From NCBI RefSeq assembly GCF_000379085.1, contig NZ_KB905378.1:529075-593074 (forward strand): 64,000 bases of DNA, in the 5' to 3' direction. Under the pieces are notes generated by a model. That model ran no database searches, was not told where the DNA came from, and saw only the letters and a list, made by a program, of their open reading frames with translations. The position numbers were made by a program, and so were the translations under genes. Of this stretch, positions 45,587-55,312 are shown one piece after another. Positions within the stretch are counted from its first letter, which is position 1; each line of letters opens with the position of its first letter. Source of the DNA: Halomicrobium katesii DSM 19301. Lineage in GTDB: Archaea > Halobacteriota > Halobacteria > Halobacteriales > Haloarculaceae.

Positions 45587-46420
45587 CTATCGCCCGTCGG
45601 CCGCTCTCTCGACCGAGAGCTCGCGCCAGCGGTCGATGTTCTCCTTGGCGTGGACGAGTGGCTTTTCGGTCTGGTTCTCGATCTCGATCGTGTAGTGGCC
45701 CTCGTACCCCGCCGCGTCGAGGGCGTCGGCGAGCGCCCCGAACGCTACGACGCCGTCGCCGAGGTCCGTGAACGACCGGAAGTAGTTGATCACGTTGTCC
45801 AGGTGGAAGTCCCCGTCGGTGAGCGCGTCCCGGTTGTCGGCGAACCCCTGACCGGGAGCGACGTCCTTGAGGTGGACGTACGCGATGTCGTCGCCGAACC
45901 GCTCGACGGCGTCGGTCACGTCGCCCTCGGGGAAGTGGTCGCTATACGGGTAGTAGTGTGCCGTATCGAAGAGCAACTCTAGCCCGTCGACGGCGTCGAG
46001 GTAGTGGCGGATCTCCGACGGCCGTTCGACCGCCGTCGCGCCGTGGTGGTGGACGACCGGACGCAGGCCGGCGTCCAGCGCCGCGTCGCTGACCCGGGTC
46101 AACCACGCCTCGACCGTCGCTTCGTCGTGTCGCCCTCGCTGTGGCGGGAGCAAGCCGAGGAACTCGGCACCGAGATCGGCGATCGTCGGCACGTCCTCGA
46201 CGATCCGCTCGACCGCCTCGTCGCTCTCGATCCACTCGCTCATCACGCAGTACAGCTCGACGTCCGCGTCGGCGAGCCACCGCTTTAGCGTCGCGGTGTC
46301 GTTGTCGCGGACCTTCCCGAGGCCGATCTCGATCCCGTCGTACCGACAGGCACTGATGTCGCTGATCGCGGTCTCGATGTCTGTCGGGTCGTACATCATC
46401 GCCGTGTATCCAGTACCCAT
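45587..46420 (-). CDS. Xylose-isomerase-like TIM-barrel sugar isomerase/epimerase
   Basis: 277 residues from ATG 46420 (a GTG at 46435 would add five residues). The AP-endonuclease-2/xylose-isomerase-like barrel shows GIEIGLGKV, VVHHHGATAV, LELLFDTAHYYPY, AYVHLKDVAPG and HYTIEIENQ, with His/Asp/Glu metal-binding residues in the right strands. Relatives include IolE, IolH and hydroxypyruvate or tagatose isomerases. It is the rightmost gene of the catabolic cluster and converges with the dehydratase gene (6 bases apart). Confidence 0.87.
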   Translation of the reverse strand: MGTGYTAMMYDPTDIETAISDISACRYDGIEIGLGKVRDNDTATLKRWLADADVELYCVMSEWIESDEAVERIVEDVPTIADLGAEFLGLLPPQRGRHDEATVEAWLTRVSDAALDAGLRPVVHHHGATAVERPSEIRHYLDAVDGLELLFDTAHYYPYSDHFPEGDVTDAVERFGDDIAYVHLKDVAPGQGFADNRDALTDGDFHLDNVINYFRSFTDLGDGVVAFGALADALDAAGYEGHYTIEIENQTEKPLVHAKENIDRWRELSVERAADGR

Positions 46421-47406
46421 GCGTCGAGCTATCACGACTCGCCGAAAAATAGCTTCCGACTGATACTGCTTGCTGTAACTGTTTCAAGATTTCGCGACCA
46501 CGAGGTCGCGATATGCTTCACAGACGTACAGCCGGCAGTATGAGACGACGATCTGTCGCTCTCGCTTCCGTTCGGAGATGACGAACACATCTGGCCCGCT
46601 ATTGGCCGTCTCCACCGGGTTCCGGACTCGTGGGCCCGTGCTTCGGGCGTTCGCGCTGTTCTCCACGACAGCGGTGTTCGGGAAAGACGAACGATATGGG
46701 CATAGATTTCTCTGGCGACGCGGCCGACTGCTCGCCTACGTAACGACCGTATTGTTGTTATCTAAGCGCCGCCGACGAGTGGTCTGTTATAGTAGCCATT
46801 GAAAATCAATGCACACCCGATCGCACGACAGCAGTGCGATCGGTGTGTAAATCGTTTCAATTGTTACTATACCGCGTTCTCCGAACGGGTCGTCGGCCCC
46901 GCTTCTCGGCTGGAAGCGCGCTTCAGACGTCGGTTCGCGGAACCGCCGGCACCCCCTTCTGTTCGGCCTGCCCGAACGGTATCGAGCGAAGACCGTTCCC
47001 TATCGATCTCCGCGAACGCTCGTCGACCGGTCGACGCCAGCGTTCCGGGCTCGCACTGACCGATCGCGTCCCGCTCTGCCTCTCCTTCTCGTTTGGGCAC
47101 TCCAAACGCACGCACCCACGGCGGATTCGGAATCTATCTCTCTGCTTTGTAGGTAGAATAATTAATCTACTACCAAAAACTCTAATAAAGGCCTCAACTT
47201 CCTCACATATTCCACTTTCTCACTCTGACGCTCCGAAATAGGGTGTAAATGCGGTTGGAAAATTGAGAATGCTGTCGATACCGCTCGAAGCGTGTGTTGA
47301 ATGGCGAACTCAACGAACAAATACTGATTTCCCCTTCTGCCGTGATCCCCGTTCCGTCGAGCCGGCCAGGTACCACCGTCTCCGGCGCTCGCGGTGATCA
47401 CCCCGC
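46421..47406. other. Long gene-free region with repeats
   Basis: 985 bases without a credible gene. Present are a small hairpin CGCGACC/GGTCGCG (about 46492-46509), an end-like motif ACAGCCGGCAGTATGA at 46528-46543, and the 84-bp palindrome at 46788. An AT-rich patch lies at 47145-47340, where minus-strand codons read FAIQHTLRAVSTAFSIFQPH but lead nowhere. It probably contains decayed mobile DNA. Confidence 0.4.
46788..46871. repeat. 84-bp palindrome of a second family (possible MITE)
   Basis: TATAGTA ... ATTGAAA at the left pairs with TTTCAATTG ... TACTATA at the right. An inner perfect stem, CACACCCGATCGCAC region pairing with GTGCGATCGGTGTG, surrounds the loop GACAGCA. If the element proper begins TAGTAG and ends TTACTA, it is flanked by TA on both sides, as with IS630/Tc1-type insertions, but TA is itself palindromic, so this is weak. 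It has no coding capacity. Confidence 0.6.
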
Positions 47407-48633
47407 TCAGCGGTCGAACAGCCACAGCGCCGCCGTGAGTCCGGTCGCGCCGATCAGCGCCGCTGCCAGCAGCCCGAACGCGACCCGAAAGTCCGCCACG
47501 TCCGAGAGCCAGCCGACGATCGCCGGGGCGACCGCGCCGGCTCCCATCAGCAGCGTCCGGACGACGCCGAGGCTCCCGCCGGCCACGTCCTCGGGGACGA
47601 CGGCCATCAGATACGCACCCCGGACCGGCCGATATCCGTGCGCTCCCAGGCCGAGCGCGACGACGGCTCCGCCCAGCGCGAGCGGTCCGCCGGTCGGCGC
47701 GAGCGCCAGGATCGCGAGCAGTCCCGCGGTGGCGACGGCGAGTGTCACCACCAGGACGGGGGCGGTCCCGATCCGGTCGCTCACCTCGCCGGTGACCAGC
47801 TGGACGAGGCTGACGACGAACAGAGCCGAGAACAGGAGGTTCGCGGTCGCGGCCGACAGCGCGGTCTCGCTGGCGAGATACAGCGGGAGGAAGGCGACCG
47901 CACCGTTGTAGGCGAAGGAAAAGCAGATCGTCACGAGCACGAAGCCGGTGAACTGCCACTCGCGAAACATCGTGAGGTAGCTGCCCGGCGCGGCGGCCGC
48001 GTCGCCACGGCCACTGTCGCCCGCCGAGTCACCCGACGACGCGAGCCGGCGCGGGACGCGCCTGCCGAACGCGACGGCCAGCCCCACCGTCGCCAGCCCG
48101 CCCGCGAGAAACACCGTCCGCCAGCCGGCACCGCCGACCGCGCCGAGGCCGGTGACGGCGACGACGGCCGCCGGTGCCGCGACGCCGCCGAAGGTCCCGA
48201 AGGTGTCGAACACCCCCAGCGCCCGTCCGGTCCGCGAGGGATAGATCCCGGAGAGCAGGCGCACGCCGACGGTCTTGTACGCGCCCGTCCCGGCCCCCAT
48301 CAGGAGCATCGCCGCGACGAGCACCCACAGCGGCGAGTCGACGACGAGCACCAGCGCACCGACCGCCGCGACGCCCGCCCCGGCGGCGAGCACCCGCACC
48401 GACCCCAGTCTGTCGGCCAGCGCGCCGGAGGGAAACTGCATCGCCGCGTAGACGAGCATAAAGCCCGTAAAGGCCGTCCCCAGCACGGTCCGGGAAACGT
48501 CGTAGCTCTCGCCCAGCGTGCCAAAGAGCGGCGGGAAGGCATAGCGCAGGAACTTCCCTACGAACCACAGCGACGCAGTCAGCACCAGCGCGTCGAAGCG
48601 AGCCAGCCCTCGGAGGCGCGCGGCGAGTGTCAC
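47407..48633 (-). CDS. Major facilitator superfamily transporter
   Basis: 408 residues with about 12 hydrophobic helices and a cytoplasmic linker in the middle (VPRRLASSGDSAGDSGRGDA). The MFS loop motif appears as GALADRLGSVRVLAAGAGVA (loop 2-3) and again as GEVSDRIGTAPVLVV (loop 8-9). GRALGVFDTFGTFGGVAAP is motif C-like. The substrate (export or import) cannot be told from sequence. It is separated from uvrA by 142 bases with no other feature. Confidence 0.88.
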   Translation of the reverse strand: MTLAARLRGLARFDALVLTASLWFVGKFLRYAFPPLFGTLGESYDVSRTVLGTAFTGFMLVYAAMQFPSGALADRLGSVRVLAAGAGVAAVGALVLVVDSPLWVLVAAMLLMGAGTGAYKTVGVRLLSGIYPSRTGRALGVFDTFGTFGGVAAPAAVVAVTGLGAVGGAGWRTVFLAGGLATVGLAVAFGRRVPRRLASSGDSAGDSGRGDAAAAPGSYLTMFREWQFTGFVLVTICFSFAYNGAVAFLPLYLASETALSAATANLLFSALFVVSLVQLVTGEVSDRIGTAPVLVVTLAVATAGLLAILALAPTGGPLALGGAVVALGLGAHGYRPVRGAYLMAVVPEDVAGGSLGVVRTLLMGAGAVAPAIVGWLSDVADFRVAFGLLAAALIGATGLTAALWLFDR

Positions 48634-48775
48634 GATACGGGCAGTGGCCCGCTCTGACGGAAAACGGCGTCGGCTTCCGCCCGCGAGAGCCGGCGGTCAT
48701 CGGCCATCAACAACGTCGCTCGAAGCGGGTCTGTGATCTCGAATCGAACGCCTCGACGAACTCGCGGAGGGGCTG

Positions 48776-51700
48776 TCAGTCGTCGTCGGCGGCCGGCTGG
48801 GCCACGTCGCGGTCCGCACGCGGCCCCTCCAGATCGACCTTCGGCAGGAGGTCCCGAAGGTACTGGCCCGTGTAGGAGTCGTCGTTTCGGGCCACGTCCT
48901 CGGGCGTCCCCTCGGCGACGATCCGGCCGCCGTGCTCGCCGCCCTCCGGGCCGAGGTCGACGATGTGGTCGGCGTTTTTCACCAGATCGAGTTCGTGCTC
49001 GATGACGACGACGGTGTTGCCCTCGTCGGTCAGGCGGTGGAGCACGTCGATCAGCTTGCGCTCGTCTTCGGGGTGGAGCCCGGTCGTGGGCTCGTCCAGC
49101 AGGTACAGCGTCTCGCCGGAGTCTTTCTTCCCCAGTTCCTCGGCGAGCTTGATCCGCTGGGCCTCTCCGCCGGAGAGCGTCGTCGAGGGCTGGCCCAGCC
49201 GCATGTAGTCCAGCCCCACGTCTTTCAGGAGCTTCAGGCGGCGGCGGATACCGGTGTGGCCCTCGAAGAAGTCGTAGGCCTCTGCGACGCTCATGTCCAG
49301 CACGTCGGAGATGGTGGCGTCCTTGTACGTGACATCCAGCGTCTCGTCGTTGTACCGCGCCCCGTCGCACTCCTCGCAGGGGACGTACACGTCAGAGAGG
49401 AAGTTCATCTCGATTTTGACGTTGCCCTGGCCGCCACAGGCCTCACAGCGACCGCCCTTGACGTTGAACGAGAAGCGCCCCTTCTCGTAGCCGCGCTGCT
49501 TCGAGAGGTTCGTCTCGGCGAACAGCTCGCGGATGTGATCGAAGACGTTCGTGTAGGTCGCCGGGTTCGAGCGCGGCGTGCGACCGATTGGCGACTGGTC
49601 GATGAGGCGGACGGTCTCGATCTCGTCGATCCCCTCGATGCCGTCGTGCTCGCCGGGGTTCACGTCGGTGTCGTTCATCCGCCGGACGAGACCCTTGTAC
49701 AGCACGTCGTGCATCAGCGTCGACTTGCCCGACCCAGAGACGCCCGTGATCGCGGTGAAGTTCCCGATCGGCAGGTCCACGTCCAGATCTGCGAGGTTGT
49801 GCTGGCGGGCTCCCTCGACCGTGAGCGCGCCGTCCGAATCACGTCGGGAGTCGGGCACGGGAATCTGGCGCTCGCCCGAGAGGTACTCGCCGGTGACGCT
49901 GTCCTCGCAGGCGATCACGTCTTCCTGGTCGCCGTTGACGACGACTTCCCCGCCCCGTTTGCCCGGACCGGGCCCCATGTCGATGATGGTGTCGGCTCGG
50001 CGCATCGTCTCCTCGTCGTGTTCGACCACGAGGAGCGTGTTTCCGAGGTCGCGCAGCTCAGCCAGCGTGTTCAGCAGGCGGTCGTTGTCCCGCTGGTGGA
50101 GCCCGATCGAGGGCTCGTCGAGCACGTACAACACGCCGACCAGTCCGGAGCCGATCTGGGTCGCCAGCCGGATGCGCTGGCTCTCGCCGCCGGACAGCGT
50201 CGACGCCTCCCGGTCGAGGGTGAGATACTCCAGCCCGACCTCCTCCATGAACCCGAGGCGGGCGCGGATCTCCTTGAGGATCTCCTCGGCGATCTTCGTG
50301 TCGCGTTCGTCAAGCGACGCTTCCAGCCCCTCGAAGTGTTCCAGTGCGTCGCCGATCGACATCCGGTTGACCTCGGTGATCGACGTACCGTCGGAGGAAA
50401 CCTCCGACGACGGTCCGCTCGCATCGCTCGCGGAACTCCCGTCGACGAGGACGTGACGGGACTCCGCTTTCAGGCGGGTGCCCTCACACTCGGGACAGGT
50501 GGTGACGGCCATGAACTCCTCGATGTGTTCCCGTGCCCGGTCGCTGTCGGTCTCGACGTGGCGACGTTCCAGGTTCGGGACGACGCCCTCGAAGCGCTCG
50601 GTCTTCTCGCGGGTGCCGTTCTTGGTCTGCCACTCGAAGTGGACGAGGTCGTCCGTGCCATAGAGGAACTGGCGCTGGATCGACTCGTCCAGCTCCTCGA
50701 AGGGCGTCTCCAGCGAGACGCCGAAGTGGTCCGCGACGTTGTCCAGCTGTCGCGAGTAGTAGGTGCGGTCGTAGCTCCAGGGTTCGAAGACGTGCTTGAG
50801 GGGCTTCGAACGGTCCTGGATGACGAGCTCCTCGCTGACCTCCTTGGTCTCGCCGAGCCCCTCACACTCCGGACAGGCCCCGTGAGGGCTGTTGAACGAG
50901 AACGAGCGGGTCTCGATCTCGGAGATGTCGATCCCGCAGTGGGTACACGCCAGGTCCTCCGAGAACTCGACGACGAGCCGCTCGCGGTCGCTGTGGTCGT
51001 CGCTGTCGCCGGTCCCCGCGAGATCGCCCGTCGAGCGCGCCGTCGCCCCGCCGAGGGACACGCCTTCCGGCGGGTCCGGGAGGATCACCTTCGTGATGCC
51101 CGCCCCTTCTTCGAGGGCCGTCTCGACGGAGTCGGTGATCCGCGAGCGGGCGTCCGCGCTGACGCTCACGCGGTCGACGATCACGTCGATCGTGTGGTCG
51201 TAGTTCTCGTCGAGTTCGGGGTCGTCGATCGTCAGGTCGTACGGTTCGCCGTCGACCTCGACGCGGGCGTACCCCTCGCTCACCAGCTCCTCGAACAGCT
51301 CCTCGAAGGCCCCCTTCTGGTCGCGTACGACCGGTGCGGCGATCTTCGCGCGGGTCCCCTCGGGCAGGGCCAGCATCCGACGGACCATGTTCTGGGCGGA
51401 CTGCTCGCCGACCTCGCGGCCACACTCCGGACAGTGTGGCGTCCCGATTCGGGCGTACAGCAGGCGCAGGTAGTCGTGGAGTTCCGTGACGGTCCCGACC
51501 GTCGAGCGGGGGTTGTTGGCGGCGTTCTTCTGGTCGATCGAGATCGCCGGGCTCAGCCCCTCGACGGTCTCGACCTGTGGCTTGTCCATCTGGCCCAGGA
51601 AGTTCCTGGCGTAGGCCGACAGCGACTCGATGTAGCGGCGCTGTCCCTCGGCGTACACCGTCTCGAAGGCCAGCGAGGACTTGCCCGATCCCGACAGCCC

Positions 51701-51796
51701 CGTCACGACCGTCAACTCCTCTCGCGGGATCTCAACATCGATGTCCTTGAGGTTGTGTTCCTCCGCACCGCGGACCTCGATGTACTCTCGTGTCAT
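48776..51796 (-). CDS. uvrA: UvrABC excinuclease subunit A
   Basis: 1006 residues. It has two ABC modules, with Walker [10 protein letters not shown] (33-41) and GVSGSGKST (about 682-690). Signature regions are [13 protein letters not shown] and [13 protein letters not shown], and zinc-binding cysteines are CPEC, CTHCG...CPEC and CEACGGQG...CEEC. UvrA finds bulky DNA damage and loads UvrB. Around residues 455-480 a Ser/Asp-rich insert ([19 protein letters not shown]) is encoded by two short palindromes (50390-50408 and about 50411-50434), which appear to be repeat insertions kept in frame. Confidence 0.96.
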   Translation of the reverse strand: MTREYIEVRGAEEHNLKDIDVEIPREELTVVTGLSGSGKSSLAFETVYAEGQRRYIESLSAYARNFLGQMDKPQVETVEGLSPAISIDQKNAANNPRSTVGTVTELHDYLRLLYARIGTPHCPECGREVGEQSAQNMVRRMLALPEGTRAKIAAPVVRDQKGAFEELFEELVSEGYARVEVDGEPYDLTIDDPELDENYDHTIDVIVDRVSVSADARSRITDSVETALEEGAGITKVILPDPPEGVSLGGATARSTGDLAGTGDSDDHSDRERLVVEFSEDLACTHCGIDISEIETRSFSFNSPHGACPECEGLGETKEVSEELVIQDRSKPLKHVFEPWSYDRTYYSRQLDNVADHFGVSLETPFEELDESIQRQFLYGTDDLVHFEWQTKNGTREKTERFEGVVPNLERRHVETDSDRAREHIEEFMAVTTCPECEGTRLKAESRHVLVDGSSASDASGPSSEVSSDGTSITEVNRMSIGDALEHFEGLEASLDERDTKIAEEILKEIRARLGFMEEVGLEYLTLDREASTLSGGESQRIRLATQIGSGLVGVLYVLDEPSIGLHQRDNDRLLNTLAELRDLGNTLLVVEHDEETMRRADTIIDMGPGPGKRGGEVVVNGDQEDVIACEDSVTGEYLSGERQIPVPDSRRDSDGALTVEGARQHNLADLDVDLPIGNFTAITGVSGSGKSTLMHDVLYKGLVRRMNDTDVNPGEHDGIEGIDEIETVRLIDQSPIGRTPRSNPATYTNVFDHIRELFAETNLSKQRGYEKGRFSFNVKGGRCEACGGQGNVKIEMNFLSDVYVPCEECDGARYNDETLDVTYKDATISDVLDMSVAEAYDFFEGHTGIRRRLKLLKDVGLDYMRLGQPSTTLSGGEAQRIKLAEELGKKDSGETLYLLDEPTTGLHPEDERKLIDVLHRLTDEGNTVVVIEHELDLVKNADHIVDLGPEGGEHGGRIVAEGTPEDVARNDDSYTGQYLRDLLPKVDLEGPRADRDVAQPAADDD

Positions 51797-51910
51797 CTAC
51801 GGCCCCCTGAGGACTGCCGGCGTGAAACGCTGTCGGTCCGTGGGTGGCGCTCGTTCCCTCTGTCAGAACTGGTCACAAAATTAAAGGGGAGATCACACGA
51901 GGGTCCGGAC

Positions 51911-52492
51911 ATGAGTGCCGTCTCGAAGTACGACATCGAGGGGCTCGACCTGACAGACAGCAGCTACACGGTCGAGCAGTCACTCGTCCGCAGCAAGTAC
52001 AAGGCGATGGACGCCGCCGGCAACGTCGTCGTCCGCGGCAAGCAGAAGATGCTCAAGATGAAAGAGGAGTTCCCCTTCACCGACGGGGACGGCAACGAGG
52101 CCTTCACGGTCAAAGCCGGCGGCATCATCGACGTGGCCGGCAACTACGTGCTCTCGGACGCCCAGACCGGCGAGGACCTCGTGGTCCTCGACAACGACTA
52201 CTCGGTCATGCAGGACACCTGGACGCTCCGCGACGCGGGCGACGAGCGCGCCATCGCGAAGATCGACTCTCGGGGCGCTGCGGTCACGCTCGCCCGCAAC
52301 CTCCTCCCGTTCGGTGGCATCATCCCCCACAAGTACGAGATCACCGACGTCGACGGCAACCACGTCGGCTCTATCGACGGCCAGCTCTCGCTGCGGGACC
52401 GCTACGAGATCACCATCGACGACGCGAGCAACGTCCCCAAGGAGGCCGTCATCGCCGCCGCGATGGTCATCGACGCGATTCAGGGGAACTAG
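51911..52492 (+). CDS. LURP-one-related (scramblase-like) protein
   Basis: 193 residues, all-beta, of the LOR/tubby-scramblase fold. KYDIEGLDLTDSSYTVEQSL, ARSKYKAMDAAGNVVVRGKQ-like VRSKYKAMDAAGNVV, then YEITDVDGNHVGSIDGQLSL and a closing helix PKEAVIAAAMVIDAIQ. Haloarchaea commonly encode such proteins, and their biochemical function is unknown. No signal peptide or membrane segment is present besides the final hydrophobic helix. Confidence 0.75.
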   Translation: MSAVSKYDIEGLDLTDSSYTVEQSLVRSKYKAMDAAGNVVVRGKQKMLKMKEEFPFTDGDGNEAFTVKAGGIIDVAGNYVLSDAQTGEDLVVLDNDYSVMQDTWTLRDAGDERAIAKIDSRGAAVTLARNLLPFGGIIPHKYEITDVDGNHVGSIDGQLSLRDRYEITIDDASNVPKEAVIAAAMVIDAIQGN

Positions 52493-52528
52493 CGCAAAGC
52501 TTCTCCGTCCACGCTCCTCAGTGGGCGT

Positions 52529-53929
52529 ATGCGTCGCCGCCCCCTCCTTCGAACACTCGGCAGCGGTCTCGCGCTCGGGAGCGCCGGCCTCGCGAGCGGG
52601 CACCCGACTGCCACCAGCGACGGGACGCCGCCCGCCGAGACGCCGGACAGCCAGCCCCTCGGGACGGTCTCGATCGAGAACGTCCGCGAGATGGTCCTGA
52701 ATCTCGACGGGACGGTCGCCTACGTCGCCACCGTCGACGGCTTCGCGGTCGTCGACGTGAGCGATCCGACCGAGATGCGGGTGCTGGCTCGCGAGCGGCT
52801 CCTGGCCGACCACGCCGACGGGCCGCTGTCTGGGATCTGGGACCTGCACTGTGACGGCGACCGACTGCTCGTGGCCGGCCCGGCAAACGGTGGGCGCGAC
52901 TCGGTCCGTGGCTTTGGCTACGTCGACGTGTCCGATCCCGCCGATCCCGAACTCCTCGCCGAACACGAGGTCGACTTCTACACCCACAACTGCGTGCTCG
53001 CGGACGGCGTCGGCTACTTCACCGGCGGCGGTCTGGACGGCTCGCCCCTGGTCGTCGCCGATCCCGAGAGTGGCACGGAACTGGCCCGCTGGAGCGTCGT
53101 CGACGTCGACGACCGCTGGGCCGAGCTGCCCTTCGGCATGGTGAACCTCCACGACGTGTGGGTCCACGACGACCGCGCGTATCTGGCCTACTGGGACGCC
53201 GGCACCTGGTGTCTCGACGTGTCCGACCCCGGCGAGCCGACGCTCGTTTCGCGGGTGCGCGGTCGACCACTCGACGATCTCCTCGACGTTACCAACAGGC
53301 GACGCGAGCGCACGGAGCCGCCGGGCAACGACCACTTCGTCACCGTCAACGAGACCGGCGATCTGCTGGGGATCGGGACCGAATCGTGGGCGGCGGCCTC
53401 GGGCTCGACCGGCCCGGGCGGGATCGCCTTCTACGACGTGACCGACCCCGCCGAACCGACGCGACTCGGGGCGATCGACCCGCCGCCGACGCCCGATCCC
53501 ACCCGCGGCGGCGTCTGGACGACCGCCCACAACTTCGAGCTCGTCGACGGGCGCTGTTACGCCGCCTGGTACCAGGGCGGGGTCACCGTCCACGACGTGA
53601 CCGACGCGACGGATCCCGTCGAGCGGTTCCACTGGCGCGACGCCGGCCGCGGGAAGTTCTGGACCGCACAGCTTGCCGCGCCGGGCGAGTTCTTCCTGGG
53701 AGCCAGCATCGGCGCGTTCGGTGTCAACACCGCCGCCGACTCGCCCCTGGAGTCGGCGCTGTTCGCGTTTCCGGACCAGCGGCCGGCCGACGGCGCGCCG
53801 ACGACCGACGGCACCCGGTCGGGACGGGCGTCGACGCCCACCAGCGAGACGGGAGCCGGCGCTGGTGTCGGCGCGGGTCTGCTCGGACTGCTCGGTGCCG
53901 GCGCGTGGTGTCGACGGCGTTCGGAGTGA
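52529..53929 (+). CDS. Secreted LVIVD-repeat (beta-propeller-like) protein with C-terminal anchor
   Basis: 466 residues. A signal-like N-terminus (RRRPLLRTLGSGLALGSAGL) starts with three Arg and may be Tat-exported. Repeats such as VAYVATVDGFAVVDVSDPTE, GFGYVDVSDPADPELLAEHE, WCLDVSDPGEPTLVSRV and GIAFYDVTDPAEPTRLGAI are LVIVD-type blades. A Thr/Ser/Gly linker leads to a C-terminal hydrophobic helix (GVGAGLLGLLGAGAW) with CRRR, as in sorted surface proteins. Ligand unknown. It ends one base before the convergent FAU-1 gene. Confidence 0.8.
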   Translation: MRRRPLLRTLGSGLALGSAGLASGHPTATSDGTPPAETPDSQPLGTVSIENVREMVLNLDGTVAYVATVDGFAVVDVSDPTEMRVLARERLLADHADGPLSGIWDLHCDGDRLLVAGPANGGRDSVRGFGYVDVSDPADPELLAEHEVDFYTHNCVLADGVGYFTGGGLDGSPLVVADPESGTELARWSVVDVDDRWAELPFGMVNLHDVWVHDDRAYLAYWDAGTWCLDVSDPGEPTLVSRVRGRPLDDLLDVTNRRRERTEPPGNDHFVTVNETGDLLGIGTESWAAASGSTGPGGIAFYDVTDPAEPTRLGAIDPPPTPDPTRGGVWTTAHNFELVDGRCYAAWYQGGVTVHDVTDATDPVERFHWRDAGRGKFWTAQLAAPGEFFLGASIGAFGVNTAADSPLESALFAFPDQRPADGAPTTDGTRSGRASTPTSETGAGAGVGAGLLGLLGAGAWCRRRSE

Positions 53930-55312
53930 TCACTCAAGGCCGTGTTTGACGGCCTTCGCGACGCTGCGGGCCTTCTCGGCCAGCCCCTCTGAGACGTGGC
54001 CCGCCTCGACTGCCGCGTCGAGTTCGTCGTCGTCGACCCGCTCGACGCGGCCGTCCGCGTGCTTGACCACGTCTACGTGGAGGTCGACGTAGCGGACCGC
54101 GTCGGGGAACACCTCGACGGGGGTACAGACGTTGACGTAGGTACCGCGCTTGGTCCCGTCCGCGCCCTCGTAGACCGTCGGATACCACCAGCGGCCCTCT
54201 TTGACTTTCGTCGTCGCCACGTCGCCGGCCTGACGGTCGACGCCGAGCGCGTCGTAGGTGCCTCCCGGCGACATCTCCCGTTCGACGGCCACCGTGCCGT
54301 CGGGCTCGACGGACTGGACCGCCGCGTCGCCCAGCGTGTACATCCGACCGTCGGGCTTGCCGTGGTCGAGGCAGACCGTGTCGCCGGCCGCGGGGCCGAA
54401 CTGGCTCGCGACCGCAGTGAAGGGAACGTCCTGCTCGCCGGTCCGGAAGCCGTCGGCGACTGCCTCGGCCAGATCGACGCCGGCCGAGGCGCTCCGCGAG
54501 CCCGCCTTGATCCGGTGGTGGCCCGGCATCGTCGCTGTCACGGCCTCCCGCTGGTCGTCCAGCGCGAAGCGACTCTCGCGGCCGAACCAGACCCACGCCG
54601 TCGACTCGGGGGCCGCGTAGCGGTCCGGCGGGTCGTCACCCGGCGCGTCGGCGAGGGCGTCGTCCAGCGCCGCCGCGCGGTCGTTGGCCCGTTCGAGCGC
54701 ATCGCCCAGTGCGTCGAGACTGGCGTCGTCGCTGTGGCGGTGCCAGGAGCTCCCCCAGCCGTCGATCGGGTCGGCCGGGAGGATGTCGGCGAGTTCCGGG
54801 CCGGTGTGCTCGATCGTCTCGCCGCGGACGAGCGTCACCAGCGAGCCGTGGGCCCGGATCGTCGTGTCCAGTGTCGGCCGGTCGTCGCTCCAGGGCGGGC
54901 TCGGTTCGTCGACCTGGACGCGGAGCCGATCGCCGTCCTCGATCCGCCGGTCGGTCGCGCCGTAGGGCAGGTACCCCTCGCCGTCTCCCAGGTCGACGAT
55001 CGCGCCACCACCGAGCGTCTCGGTCACTGCACCGTCGTAGACTGCGCCACGGGGAGTCGGATCTGGCCAGACGAAGGCATCTCGCCCGACTGCCCCGAGT
55101 TCTTCGCAGACCGCCTCGACGGCGTCGGGCTCGCCGGTCACGCGAACGCCCTGCCGGTCGTCGGTCGTCTCGACTGTCACCGTCGCCGGCTCGTGAGTGA
55201 ACTCGGCGTCGAACCGGTCGACGATCGGCGGCGAGGGCTGGACGACGCCGGGTTCGTCCCGGAACAACTCGGTCAGCGCGGTCGTGTAGATCCCCCTGAT
55301 CCGGACGGTCAT
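53930..55312 (-). CDS. FAU-1-type RNA-binding protein / probable ribonuclease (DUF402)
   Basis: 460 residues. The N-terminal part has an RNase E/G-like S1 region (VRIRGIYTTALTELF, GGGAIVDLGDGEGYLP), and MPGHHRIKAGSRSASAGVDL resembles the RNase G/E core. The C-terminal DUF402 domain contains GTYVNVCTPVEVFPDAVRYV and DLHVDVVKHADG. FAU-1 in Pyrococcus binds AU-rich RNA and processes 5S rRNA. The start at 55312 overlaps the upstream gene's stop (ATGA), indicating coupling. RNA processing in the cytoplasm is expected. Confidence 0.88.
   Translation of the reverse strand: MTVRIRGIYTTALTELFRDEPGVVQPSPPIVDRFDAEFTHEPATVTVETTDDRQGVRVTGEPDAVEAVCEELGAVGRDAFVWPDPTPRGAVYDGAVTETLGGGAIVDLGDGEGYLPYGATDRRIEDGDRLRVQVDEPSPPWSDDRPTLDTTIRAHGSLVTLVRGETIEHTGPELADILPADPIDGWGSSWHRHSDDASLDALGDALERANDRAAALDDALADAPGDDPPDRYAAPESTAWVWFGRESRFALDDQREAVTATMPGHHRIKAGSRSASAGVDLAEAVADGFRTGEQDVPFTAVASQFGPAAGDTVCLDHGKPDGRMYTLGDAAVQSVEPDGTVAVEREMSPGGTYDALGVDRQAGDVATTKVKEGRWWYPTVYEGADGTKRGTYVNVCTPVEVFPDAVRYVDLHVDVVKHADGRVERVDDDELDAAVEAGHVSEGLAEKARSVAKAVKHGLE

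Noticed and set aside
46484-46666. 60-codon minus-strand frame
   Set aside because: The end is formed by the repeat-like motif at 46528-46543, composition is basic and no start context or family was seen.
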